Below are positions 48,880 to 56,552 of a stretch of 64,000 nt of DNA, piece after piece. Source of the stretch: Paractinoplanes ferrugineus (GTDB lineage Bacteria > Actinomycetota > Actinomycetes > Mycobacteriales > Micromonosporaceae); contig NZ_BOMM01000050.1 in NCBI RefSeq assembly GCF_016862195.1, positions 62,001 to 126,000 on the forward strand. The letters run 5' to 3'. Below the pieces are notes generated by a model that made no database searches, was not told the DNA's origin, and saw only the letters and a list, made by a program, of their open reading frames with translations. Within the stretch, counting starts at the first letter, position 1, and each line of letters begins with the position of its first letter. The position numbers and the translations under genes were made by a program.

Positions 48880-49353
48880 ATGGCAGGGCACACCGACAAC
48901 TCCGTCGTGATCGACGCTCCGCTGGACCTGGTCTGGGACATGACCAACGATGTCGCGTCCTGGCCCCGGCTGTTCAGCGAGTACGCGGCCGCGGAGATTC
49001 TTGAGAAGCGCGGCGATCTGGTCGTCTTCCGGCTCACCATGCACCCGGACGAGGAGGGCCGGATCTGGACCTGGGTGTCACAGCGCACCGCCGACCCGGC
49101 CACCCGTACGGTGCGCGCGCACCGGGTGGAGACCGGCCCCTTCGAGTACATGAACATCGCCTGGTCCTACACCCAGGAGGCGGACGGCGTGCGGATGCGC
49201 TGGGTGCAGGACTTCCACATGAAGCCGTCGACACCGGTCGACGACGACGGGATGACCGAGCACCTGAATCGCAACACCGCCATCCAGATGCAGCGGATCA
49301 AGAAGCTCGTCGAGCAGGCGGCCACCAGCGCGGCCGGCTCCTCCGTGCGATGA
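48880..49353 (+). CDS. Aromatase/cyclase, TcmN-type single START/SRPBCC domain
   Basis: A 157-aa polyketide aromatase/cyclase: SVVIDAPLDLVWDMTNDVAS, WPRLFSEYAAAEILEKRGD and the C-terminal helix NRNTAIQMQRIKKLVEQ form a single START-like domain. Monodomain TcmN/WhiE-type enzymes fold the unreduced or late-reduced chain and make the first rings, as opposed to didomain ActVII types. It starts 9 bases after the ACP stop and overlaps the DUF1772 start by four bases. Confidence 0.93.
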   Translation: MAGHTDNSVVIDAPLDLVWDMTNDVASWPRLFSEYAAAEILEKRGDLVVFRLTMHPDEEGRIWTWVSQRTADPATRTVRAHRVETGPFEYMNIAWSYTQEADGVRMRWVQDFHMKPSTPVDDDGMTEHLNRNTAIQMQRIKKLVEQAATSAAGSSVR

Positions 49354-49820
49354 ACGGGCTCGTTCCGACCCTGCTGGCGCTTGCGCTGGCGGGCAACGGG
49401 ATCGCGGCCGGCGTGATGCTCTCCACCGTCATCGGGATCGTTCCGCTGGTCCTGGTTCTGCCGTACGAGCGCTACGTCAACACGATCCAGTTCATGTGGC
49501 CCCGGTACGACCCGTTCATGCCGATCACCCATGCCGTGACCGTGGTGCTGGACATCGTGCTGTTCGTGGTGGTGGACGTGCCGGCGGCGCGCTTGCTGTT
49601 CGGCGCCGCGGCGGTGGTGCTGACCGTGGTCATGGTGATCTCCCTGGTCAAGAACGTGCCGATGAACCGGTACGTGATGTCGCTCGACCCGAACCGGCAG
49701 CCGGCCGACTGGAGCCGGACCGACCCGCGCCCGAGCTGGCGCAACTGGAATCTGCTCCGCACGACGCTGGCAGTCGTGGCCCTGGCCGGGAACGCGGCCG
49801 CGGCCGCGGCGCTGGCCTGA
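49350..49820 (+). CDS. DUF1772 membrane protein, anthrone oxygenase-like (second copy)
   Basis: A 156-aa protein with four hydrophobic helices and the same family core as 38171-38623 (KNVPMNRYVMSLDP, then WRNWNLLRTT). Likely a cofactor-independent quinone-forming oxygenase or its partner. Both DUF1772 copies in one cluster may work as a pair or at two different ring carbons (inference). The start overlaps the aromatase stop (ATGA). Confidence 0.8.
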   Translation: MNGLVPTLLALALAGNGIAAGVMLSTVIGIVPLVLVLPYERYVNTIQFMWPRYDPFMPITHAVTVVLDIVLFVVVDVPAARLLFGAAAVVLTVVMVISLVKNVPMNRYVMSLDPNRQPADWSRTDPRPSWRNWNLLRTTLAVVALAGNAAAAAALA

Positions 49821-49841
49821 CCCACCATGAAGGAGAAAGAC

Positions 49842-50573
49842 ATGAGCGTGGTACTCGACGGCAAGAAGGTGCTCGTGACCGGCGGCAGCCGGGGCATCGG
49901 CCGGGCCATCGTGCTGGCCCTGGCCGGCGCGGGGGCCGACGTCATGACGTGCTACCGCAGCGAGGGCGAGGCGGTGGACAGCCTGGCCCGTGAGCTCAAG
50001 AGCACCGCCGGCGACCACCACCTGGTCCGGGCGGACGTCAGCGACCAGACCGACCTGGCCCGGCTGATCGACGAGGCCCGGCAGCGGTACGGGCGGCTCG
50101 ACGCGCTGGTCAACAACGCCGGCGTGATCAGCCACATCCCGTTCGCCGAACTGTCGCTCGACGAGTGGCGCCGGGTGCTGGACAACAACCTCACCGCTCC
50201 GTTCGAGGTGACCCAGCGGGCCCTGCCGTTGCTGCCCGAGGGCGCCTCGGTGGTCACCATCGGATCGCGGGTGGCGACCATCGGCATCCCGTTGCGGGCG
50301 CACTACACCGCGGCCAAGTCCGGGCTGATCGGCCTGACCCGTTCGCTGGCCAAGGAACTGGGCGGCCGCGGCATCCGGGTCAACGTGGTGGCCCCGGGAC
50401 CGATCGAGACCGAGGAGGAGGTGAGCCCGCAGGTGCGCCAGCGCTATCAGCAGCTCATCGCCCTGCGCCGGCTCGGTCGGCCGGAGGAGGTCGCGAACGC
50501 GGTGTTGTTCCTGGTCAGCGATCTGTCCACGTTCGTCAGCGGCGAGACCATCAACGTGGACGGGGGCATCTGA
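49842..50573 (+). CDS. Ketoreductase (FabG-like SDR)
   Basis: A 243-aa SDR with VLVTGGSRGIGRAIVLALAG, NNAGVISHIPF, the Ser/Tyr/Lys set (GSRVATIG, YTAAKSGLIG) and the C-terminal GETINVDGGI. In type II systems such an enzyme reduces a chain or ring ketone. ATG 49842 has AAGGAG seven bases upstream; an in-frame ATG at 49827 has no site of its own. It shows strong similarity in pattern to the SDR at 52640-53371. Confidence 0.9.
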   Translation: MSVVLDGKKVLVTGGSRGIGRAIVLALAGAGADVMTCYRSEGEAVDSLARELKSTAGDHHLVRADVSDQTDLARLIDEARQRYGRLDALVNNAGVISHIPFAELSLDEWRRVLDNNLTAPFEVTQRALPLLPEGASVVTIGSRVATIGIPLRAHYTAAKSGLIGLTRSLAKELGGRGIRVNVVAPGPIETEEEVSPQVRQRYQQLIALRRLGRPEEVANAVLFLVSDLSTFVSGETINVDGGI

Positions 50574-50574
50574 C

Positions 50575-50913
50575 ATGGGCGGCACCGATGTCGTCTTCCG
50601 GGTCCTGCTCCGGATGGAGATCCGTCCGGGTCTGGAGCGGGAGTTCGAGGAGACCTGGTACAAAGTCGGCCACGAGATCACCGACCAGCCGGCGAACCTG
50701 GGCCAGTGGCTGTGCCGCAGCACCGACGAGCAGTCGGTCTACTACGTCATCAGCGACTGGGTGGACGAGCCGCGGTTCCGGGAGTTCGAGCACAGCCCCG
50801 GACACGTCGAGCACCGGACGAAACTGCACCCGTACCGGACCGCCGGCACGATGGCGACCATGACGGTCGTTCACCAGATGACCGGAGCCGGCGCACCCGT
50901 CGTCTCGTCATGA
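50575..50913 (+). CDS. Antibiotic biosynthesis monooxygenase (ABM) family protein
   Basis: A 112-aa small dimeric ferredoxin-like-fold protein. The pattern RVLLRMEIRPGLEREFEETW, WLCRSTDEQSVYYVISDWVD and FREFEHSPGHVEHR fits ABM enzymes (ActVA-Orf6, TcmH type), which oxidise anthrones or naphthols to quinones without cofactors. It starts two bases after the ketoreductase stop and overlaps the second ABM gene by four bases. Confidence 0.85.
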   Translation: MGGTDVVFRVLLRMEIRPGLEREFEETWYKVGHEITDQPANLGQWLCRSTDEQSVYYVISDWVDEPRFREFEHSPGHVEHRTKLHPYRTAGTMATMTVVHQMTGAGAPVVSS

Positions 50914-51218
50914 CCGCTCGCCTCCGAGTACTGATCTTCGCCGCCGCCCCCGGCGACGACCCCGATGCGGTGGTGCGGGCGTACCACCGCATCAGCCGGG
51001 ATCTGCGCGGCACGCCGGGGCTGATCAGCAACGAGCTGCTCCGGGCCACCACGGACGAGGCGCGGTTCATCGTGATGAGCGAGTGGGAGAGCGTCGAGGC
51101 CTTCGAGGTCTGGGAGCGGGGCTCCGCGCACAAGGGCACCACCGCGCCGCTGCGGCAGTACCAGGACAGCAGCCGCGGCGCGCCGTTCGGACTGTACGAG
51201 GTCGCCGCGGCCTACTGA
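50910..51218 (+). CDS. Second ABM-like monooxygenase
   Basis: A 102-aa protein of the same fold: RVLIFAAAPGDDPDAVVRAY, ISNELLRATTDEARFIVMSE, WESVEAFEVWE. It is directly coupled (ATGA) to the previous ABM gene; the two may form a heteromer or act in succession. It is the last gene of the core operon, followed by a hairpin shared with the convergent P450. Confidence 0.83.
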   Translation: MTARLRVLIFAAAPGDDPDAVVRAYHRISRDLRGTPGLISNELLRATTDEARFIVMSEWESVEAFEVWERGSAHKGTTAPLRQYQDSSRGAPFGLYEVAAAY

Positions 51219-51244
51219 CCGCGGCGACCGACCTCCGGCGGGGT

Positions 51245-51267
51245 TGCCGGTCACCAGGTGACCGGCA
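51245..51267. terminator. Palindromic terminator at the convergent core-operon/P450 ends
   Basis: TGCCGGTCACC and GGTGACCGGCA form an 11-bp inverted repeat around a single A. It overlaps the P450 stop codon and lies 27 bases after the ABM stop, so it may end transcription from both sides. Confidence 0.6.
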
Positions 51268-52447
51268 GCTCCGCCGGACGGCTGAACGCGACCCCCGCGC
51301 TCCAGTGCAGCTCGGACTCGGAACCGGCGAGCGCCAGTTTCGGCATCCGGTCGAGCAGCCCGCCGAGCGCGATCTCCAGTTCCATCCGGCCCAGCTGCGC
51401 ACCGAGGCAGTGGTGGATGCCGTACCCGAAGGCCACGTGCAGGTTCGGCTTGCGGGACACGTCGAGCACGTCGGGCTCCGCGAAGGCCTCCGGGTCCCGG
51501 TTGGCCGCGTTGATGCTCGGCAGGATCGCCTCGCCGGCCCGGACCAGGACCCCGCCGACCTCGACGTCCGCCAGGGCGATGCGCAGGGCGCCGAGGCCGC
51601 CACCGGCCTGGGAGAGCCGCAGCAGCTCCTCCACCGCCGACGGCACCAGGGAGCGGTCGGCCCGCAGCCGTTCCCACTGCGCCGGCGCCCGTAGCAACAT
51701 CAGCACCGAGTGCGCGATGCCACTGGTCGTCGCGTGGTAGCCGGCGCCCAGCAACGTGTAGCCGAAGGCCAGCAGTTCCTCCTGACTCAGCCCGTCCCCC
51801 TCCTCGCGGGCGCCGATCAGCACCATGAGCAGGTCTTCGGTGGGATTGCGCCGCTTCTGCTCGATCAGCTCGGTGAGGTAGTCGTTGAGATGGTTGCGGG
51901 CGGCCAGCACCTCGTCGCGGCGGTTGGCGTCGAAGCTCAGCATGATGTCGGTCCAGGCCCGGAACTGGGCGACGTCGGCATAGGGCACGCCGAGCATCTC
52001 GCAGATGACCGTGATGGGCAGCGGCTGGGCCAGGCCGGTCATCAGGTCGGCCGGCTGCGGTCCGCCGGCCATCGCGTCCAGCAGGTCGTCGGTGAGCTGC
52101 TGCACCCGGGGTCGCAGCGCGGCGATCCGGCGGGTGCTGAACGCCCGGGAGACCAGCCGTCGCAGCCGGGTGTGCTCGGGCGGATCCATCACGAAGATGG
52201 ACTTCGACCCCTGGGCGATCGGCAACAGGCGCGGTGCGCCCGGCGCGGTGATCGCCTCCCGGCTGAACCGCGCGTCGCTCAGGACCGCGCGTACCTCGGC
52301 ATGCCGGGTGACCAGCCAGGCGGGATCACCGGTGGGGAGTGTGACGCGGGTCAGCGGACCCTCGGCCCGCAGCCGGGCGTACTCCGCCGGCGGCTGCAGC
52401 GGATCGCCGCTGCGAAACGGAAAGGAAAGCACCTCGGCGGTGGTCAT
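51251..52447 (-). CDS. Cytochrome P450, atypical I-helix
   Basis: A 398-aa P450. The heme loop is FGYGIHHCLGAQLGR (Cys347), with the ExxR helix VEELLRLSQ. The I-helix reads LLGAGYHATTSG: the acidic residue of the common AGHETT pattern is missing and histidine/alanine stand in its place. It has no adjacent ferredoxin, so it probably shares the one at 40909-41145. It is a single-gene leftward unit, divergent from the SDR at 52640, with SARP-type repeats for both directions. The reaction is unknown; the altered helix points away from plain hydroxylation. Confidence 0.92.
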   Translation of the reverse strand: MTTAEVLSFPFRSGDPLQPPAEYARLRAEGPLTRVTLPTGDPAWLVTRHAEVRAVLSDARFSREAITAPGAPRLLPIAQGSKSIFVMDPPEHTRLRRLVSRAFSTRRIAALRPRVQQLTDDLLDAMAGGPQPADLMTGLAQPLPITVICEMLGVPYADVAQFRAWTDIMLSFDANRRDEVLAARNHLNDYLTELIEQKRRNPTEDLLMVLIGAREEGDGLSQEELLAFGYTLLGAGYHATTSGIAHSVLMLLRAPAQWERLRADRSLVPSAVEELLRLSQAGGGLGALRIALADVEVGGVLVRAGEAILPSINAANRDPEAFAEPDVLDVSRKPNLHVAFGYGIHHCLGAQLGRMELEIALGGLLDRMPKLALAGSESELHWSAGVAFSRPAELPVTW

Positions 52448-52503
52448 GACGGGCAGCCTCCAGATGGGACGTCGGTTGATGAGGCCAACCTGGCAGAAGC
52501 ACC

Positions 52504-52521
52504 TCGAGCCCCGGTCAAGCG
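52504..52521 (+). promoter_or_regulatory. SARP-type operator upstream of the SDR/SchA-CurD operon
   Basis: TCGAGCC and TCAAGCG are spaced by four bases (period 11) on the plus strand, about 120 bases before the TTG start at 52640. TCAAGCG is identical to a heptamer in the metK site. Confidence 0.55.
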
Positions 52522-52531
52522 TGGCGGCGCC

Positions 52532-52549
52532 GGATCCACCGACTCTCCA
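52532..52549 (-). promoter_or_regulatory. SARP-type operator upstream of the leftward P450
   Basis: On the minus strand TGGAGAG and TGGATCC are spaced 11 bp apart, about 85-100 bases upstream of the P450 ATG. It is placed back to back with the rightward pair. Confidence 0.5.
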
Positions 52550-52639
52550 GACCTTTGCGAGGCCCGGCAAGCAGGCTTCCGAGTGCCGCTTCCGGCCGGT
52601 ACGGCACGCCGTGCCGGCCGCTCGTCAGGGAGGACCACA

Positions 52640-53371
52640 TTGGAACTCGAATTCAAGGGCCGGCGGGTGCTGGTCACCGGCGCCACCGGAGGGGTGGGAC
52701 GGGCCACCGTACTGGCCTTCGCCGGGGCGGGCGCCGACGTCGTCGCCGCCTACCACCGGAACAAGGCCGCTGCCGACGACCTGGTGAGCGCGGCGGCCGG
52801 CCTGCCCGGCCGGGTCGAGCCGGTGCAGGCCGACATCACCGACGAGGAGGCGGTACAACGGCTGGCCGACGCGTGCGGCCGGCTGCTGGGCGGTCTCGAC
52901 GTCCTCGTGAACAACGCCGGCGTCGACGGCAGCTCGGCGATCGCCGAGTTGGACCGCGACGAGTGGCGCCGGGTCGTCGACCTCAACCTCACCGGGTCCT
53001 TCCTGGTCACCCGCGCGGTGTTCGGCCTACTCGCCGAGGGCGCGGCCGTGGTCAACGTGGGCGCGTCGGTGGCGTTGCGCGGCCGGCCCGAGAGCGCCCA
53101 CTACACCGCTTCCAAGTCGGCGTTGATCGGCCTGACCCGCACGTTGGCCAAGGAGGCCGGACGACGGGGGATCCGGGTCAACCTGATCGACCCGGGGGTC
53201 ATCGACACCGGGGACGGCCCGCCGCCGCCGGTGCGCGAGCGCCTCAAGGCGATGACCGCCCTCGGCCGGCTCGCCGAGCCGGCCGACGTCACCGGCGCGG
53301 TGCTCTTCCTCGCCAGCGACCTGTCCCGATTCGTCACCGGAGCCACCCTCACCGTAGATGGAGGAATGTGA
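52640..53371 (+). CDS. Ketoreductase-like SDR
   Basis: A 243-aa SDR: VLVTGATGGVGRATVLAFAG, NNAGVDGSSAIAELD, the active-site region GASVALRG and YTASKSALIG, and the terminal ATLTVDGGM. The start is TTG 52640, placed by GGGAGG six bases upstream and by the family N-terminus. Its stop is fused to the next start as TGATG. It is similar to the ketoreductase at 49842-50573, probably by duplication; the substrate is a polyketide ring or chain carbonyl (inference). Confidence 0.87.
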   Translation: MELEFKGRRVLVTGATGGVGRATVLAFAGAGADVVAAYHRNKAAADDLVSAAAGLPGRVEPVQADITDEEAVQRLADACGRLLGGLDVLVNNAGVDGSSAIAELDRDEWRRVVDLNLTGSFLVTRAVFGLLAEGAAVVNVGASVALRGRPESAHYTASKSALIGLTRTLAKEAGRRGIRVNLIDPGVIDTGDGPPPPVRERLKAMTALGRLAEPADVTGAVLFLASDLSRFVTGATLTVDGGM

Positions 53372-53751
53372 TGCCGTACGCCGCGATCACCTACCGGGTC
53401 AAGCCCGGTCACGAGGATGAGATCGCCGACATCTTCGCCAACTTCCGGCGGGTGAGCACACCCACCCTGCGCGGCGCGGACGGCGAGGAGTCCGGGCGTC
53501 TGCTCGGCACCGCCGTGTTCATCCAGGACGAGATCATGGTCCGAGTCATCCACTACGAGGGTGAGCTCGCCGATGTCTCCCGGCACATGGGCGGGCAGCA
53601 GGGCGTCCACTCGCTCGAGGCCAAGCTCGCGCCGTACCTGGCCGAGAAGCGCGACACCACGACCGCGGAGGGCTTCGACCGCTACTTCAGCAACGCCACC
53701 ATGCGATGCATCTCGCAGTTGTCCGTCGACACGCACCCGGCCCGGAGCTGA
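53371..53751 (+). CDS. SchA/CurD-like polyketide protein
   Basis: A 126-aa protein: MPYAAITYRVKPGHEDEIAD, GRLLGTAVFIQDEIMVRVIH, and a conserved C-terminal half (EAKLAPYLAEKRDTTTAEGF, then ATMRCISQLS). This is the SchA/CurD domain of spore-pigment and pentangular polyketide clusters, related to the ABM fold and implicated in oxidation or cyclisation. Its presence supports a pentangular or spore-pigment-like scaffold. It starts at the ATG within the SDR stop overlap (TGATG). Confidence 0.88.
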   Translation: MPYAAITYRVKPGHEDEIADIFANFRRVSTPTLRGADGEESGRLLGTAVFIQDEIMVRVIHYEGELADVSRHMGGQQGVHSLEAKLAPYLAEKRDTTTAEGFDRYFSNATMRCISQLSVDTHPARS

Positions 53752-53756
53752 CCGCG

Positions 53757-55679
53757 GTGCCCGGCACACCGCAGCGGGTGGCCGTGATCGGCCTCGGCGG
53801 GATGGGTGGCGGCATGGCCCATGCCGTGCTCGCCGCCGGCTTCCCGCTGACCGTGCACAACCGGACCGGAGCCAAGGCGGTGCCGCTCGCCGAGGCCGGA
53901 GCCACCGTGGCGGCCTCCGTCCGCGAGGCGGTCACCGACGCCGACGTGGTGCTGCTCAGCCTCAGCGACGAGGCCGCGGTGGAGACGGTCCTCTTCGACG
54001 AGGTCGTCCCGGCACTCGGCGCGGGCGCGACAGTGGTCGACACCTCCACCGTCTCGCCCGCCTTCTCCCGCCGGACCGAGAACCGGCTCCGGGAAGCGGG
54101 CCTGCGGCGGGTCGAGGCCTGCGTGGTCGGCAACCCCGACATGGCCCGCGGGGGACGGCTACGGGTCCTGGTGGCCGGCGACCCGGCCGACGCCGCCGCC
54201 GTCCGGCCGGTCCTCGACGCCATCGGCACCGAGGTGCGGCACCTCGGCGCCACCGGCAACGCCGCCGTGCTCAAGCTGACCCTCAACGTCCTGCTGGGCG
54301 TGCAGGTCAGCGGCCTGGCCGAGGTCGTGCAGTACGCCGAGGCGGCCGGCCTGGATCGCGACGACGTACTGGCCGCGGTGGCCGGCAGCGGGTTCAGCTC
54401 GCCCGTCCTGGCCTTCCGGGCCGATCTCATGCGCCGGCGCCAGTACTCCCCACCGGCGTTCCGCAGCAGTCTCATGCTCAAGGACCTGCGCCTGGCGGTG
54501 GAGCACGCCGCACAGGCCGGCGTCACCATGCCGGTCGCCGGTCGCTCCGCCGAGCGCTTCGCGGACGTCGTCGCGGCCGGCCATGGCGACGACGACGCCG
54601 CAGTCATCGTCGAGACCCCATCCCGCAGCGCCGACCCGGCGAGCCCGAATTCCGGAGGTACCAGCGTCATGACCGTTCCGACCATCACCGATGCGGCCAC
54701 GCCGGCCGAACTGATCGAACTCGGCACCGCGTTCTGCCGGGCCAAGGTCGTCCTCACCGCCCTGGAGCTGCGACTGTTCGCGAAGCTGCAGGACGGGCCG
54801 CGCAGCGAGGAGGATCTGCGGACCGAACTGGGCCTGCACCGGCGGGGCGCCCGGCACTTCTTCGACAGCCTCGTGGTGCTGGGGCTGCTGCGCCGGGCGG
54901 ACGGCGGGTACGCCAACACCGCCTCGGCCGCCCGCTGGCTGGTGCACGGCACGCCGAGCTACGTCGGTGGCTTCCTGGAGCGGGCCGACCACATGCTGTA
55001 CCCGGCCTGGGGCCGGCTGACCGAGGGCCTCAAGACCGGCGAGCCGCAGGCCGAGGCCGACTACATGGAGATGATCGAGAACCCGGACCGGCTGCGCCGG
55101 TTCGTCGGCATGATGGACGCGCTCAACGGGCTGCTCGCCCCCGAGCTGGCGGACGCGTTCGACTTCTCCGGCACCGGCACCCTGATGGACGTCGGCGGCG
55201 CCCGGGGCAACCTGGTGTCCGGCGTGGTCAAGGCGCACCCCCGGCTGCGGGGCCGGGTGTTCGACCTGCCGCAGATGCAGCCGCTGTTCATCGAGCACGT
55301 CGGCAAGCTCGGGCTCAGCGACCGGGTCGAGTTCGTGCCCGGGAACTTCTTCACCGACGACCTGCCCGCGGCCGACACGATCAACATTGGGCACGTCCTG
55401 CACGACTGGTCGCCCGAGGAGCGGCAGATGCTGATCAGCAAGGCGTACGCCGCGCTGCCCAGCGGCGGGACGCTGCTGGTCTACGACCGCATGGTGGACG
55501 AGGAGCCGACCGACCCGGTGAACCTGATCATCAGCCTGGACATGCTGCTCACCACCAAGGGTGGTGCGGAGTACACCGCGGCCGAGTGTCAGGAGTGGAT
55601 GACCACTGCCGGTTTCGTGGAGACCTCGGTGTCCGCGCTCGGCGAGTACGACACCCTCGTCGTCGGCCACAAGCGCTGA
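53757..55679 (+). CDS. Fusion: 3-hydroxyisobutyrate-dehydrogenase-like domain + O-methyltransferase
   Basis: One uninterrupted 640-aa frame. Residues 1-~290 form an NAD(P)-dependent beta-hydroxyacid dehydrogenase (VAVIGLGGMGGGMAHAVLAA, the catalytic-lysine region GNAAVLKLTLNVLLG). Residues ~305-640 form an acetylserotonin-OMT-like methyltransferase (LMDVGGARGNLVSGVVKAH; intact histidine in HVLHDWSPE). The joint is a Ser/Pro/Asp-rich linker. An ATG at 54669, ten bases after GGAGG, could start the methyltransferase alone (336 aa), so the locus may yield both fused and free enzyme. I know of no standard fusion of this kind. GTG 53757 is the preferred start, after the SchA/CurD stop. Confidence 0.85.
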   Translation: MPGTPQRVAVIGLGGMGGGMAHAVLAAGFPLTVHNRTGAKAVPLAEAGATVAASVREAVTDADVVLLSLSDEAAVETVLFDEVVPALGAGATVVDTSTVSPAFSRRTENRLREAGLRRVEACVVGNPDMARGGRLRVLVAGDPADAAAVRPVLDAIGTEVRHLGATGNAAVLKLTLNVLLGVQVSGLAEVVQYAEAAGLDRDDVLAAVAGSGFSSPVLAFRADLMRRRQYSPPAFRSSLMLKDLRLAVEHAAQAGVTMPVAGRSAERFADVVAAGHGDDDAAVIVETPSRSADPASPNSGGTSVMTVPTITDAATPAELIELGTAFCRAKVVLTALELRLFAKLQDGPRSEEDLRTELGLHRRGARHFFDSLVVLGLLRRADGGYANTASAARWLVHGTPSYVGGFLERADHMLYPAWGRLTEGLKTGEPQAEADYMEMIENPDRLRRFVGMMDALNGLLAPELADAFDFSGTGTLMDVGGARGNLVSGVVKAHPRLRGRVFDLPQMQPLFIEHVGKLGLSDRVEFVPGNFFTDDLPAADTINIGHVLHDWSPEERQMLISKAYAALPSGGTLLVYDRMVDEEPTDPVNLIISLDMLLTTKGGAEYTAAECQEWMTTAGFVETSVSALGEYDTLVVGHKR

Positions 55680-55691
55680 CCTGGCGCCGGC

Positions 55692-56552
55692 ATGCACGTC
55701 GGGGTCGGGATTCCCGCGTCCGTACCGGGGGTGGCGGGGCGGCAGTTGCTGGACTGGGCAGTACGCGCGGAACAGCACCGCTTCTCCACCCTCGCCGTAC
55801 TGGACCGGCTCGTGTACGGCAACTACGAGTCCCTGGTCACCCTGGGCGCGGTCGCCGCCGTGACCACGGAGATCAAGCTGGGCGCGACGATCCTCATCGC
55901 GCCCTACCGGGCCAACGCCGCGCTGTTGGCAAAGCAGATCGCGACCGTCGACGGCATCTCCGGCGGGCGGCTGACGGTCGGCGTGTCGGCGGGCGGCCGA
56001 GAGGACGACTTCGCGGCCTCCGCGGTGCCGTACGCGGGCCGGGGAGCCGCGCTGGACCGGACGCTGGCCGACTGGGAGAAGATCTGGTCCGGCGAGCTGC
56101 GCGGCTTCGCCGAGCCGATCGGCCCGCGCCCGCTCGTCCGGCCGCCCCTGCTGGTCGGCGGGCACACGGACGCGGCGATGCGCCGGGCCGCCCGGCACGG
56201 CACCGGCTGGATCGCCGGGGGCAGCTCCGCCTCGGCGTACCGGCAACTGGTGGAGCGACTGCTGACGGTCTGGCAGGCGCACGGACGCGACGGCCGGCCT
56301 CGGCTGGCGGCGCTGGGCTACTTCGCGCTGGGACCGGACGCCGAGCAGGCGGCCCGGGACTACCTGGGACGGTATTACGCCTTCCTGGGGCCGACGGCCG
56401 CGGAGCGGATCGCGGGCAAGGCGCTGACCGGCGCCGCGGCCGTCCGCGCCACCGTCGCGGAGTACTCCGCCGCCGGGTGTGACGAGCTGTTGCTGTTCCC
56501 CTGCTCGGCCGGGGTCGAGCAACTCGATCTACTGGCTGAGGCGCTGGGCTGA
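55692..56552 (+). CDS. LLM-class flavin/F420-dependent oxidoreductase (short form)
   Basis: A 286-aa luciferase-like oxidoreductase, shorter than the copy at 38660. Family parts: RQLLDWAVRAEQHRFSTLAV, LGATILIAPYRANAALLAKQ, VDGISGGRLTVGVSAGGRED and PPLLVGGHTDAAMRRAARHG. It probably uses F420 or FMN for reduction or oxygenation of an aromatic intermediate. It starts 12 bases after the fusion gene and ends the 52640-56552 operon. The next 450 bases are AT-rich and non-coding. Confidence 0.85.
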   Translation: MHVGVGIPASVPGVAGRQLLDWAVRAEQHRFSTLAVLDRLVYGNYESLVTLGAVAAVTTEIKLGATILIAPYRANAALLAKQIATVDGISGGRLTVGVSAGGREDDFAASAVPYAGRGAALDRTLADWEKIWSGELRGFAEPIGPRPLVRPPLLVGGHTDAAMRRAARHGTGWIAGGSSASAYRQLVERLLTVWQAHGRDGRPRLAALGYFALGPDAEQAARDYLGRYYAFLGPTAAERIAGKALTGAAAVRATVAEYSAAGCDELLLFPCSAGVEQLDLLAEALG

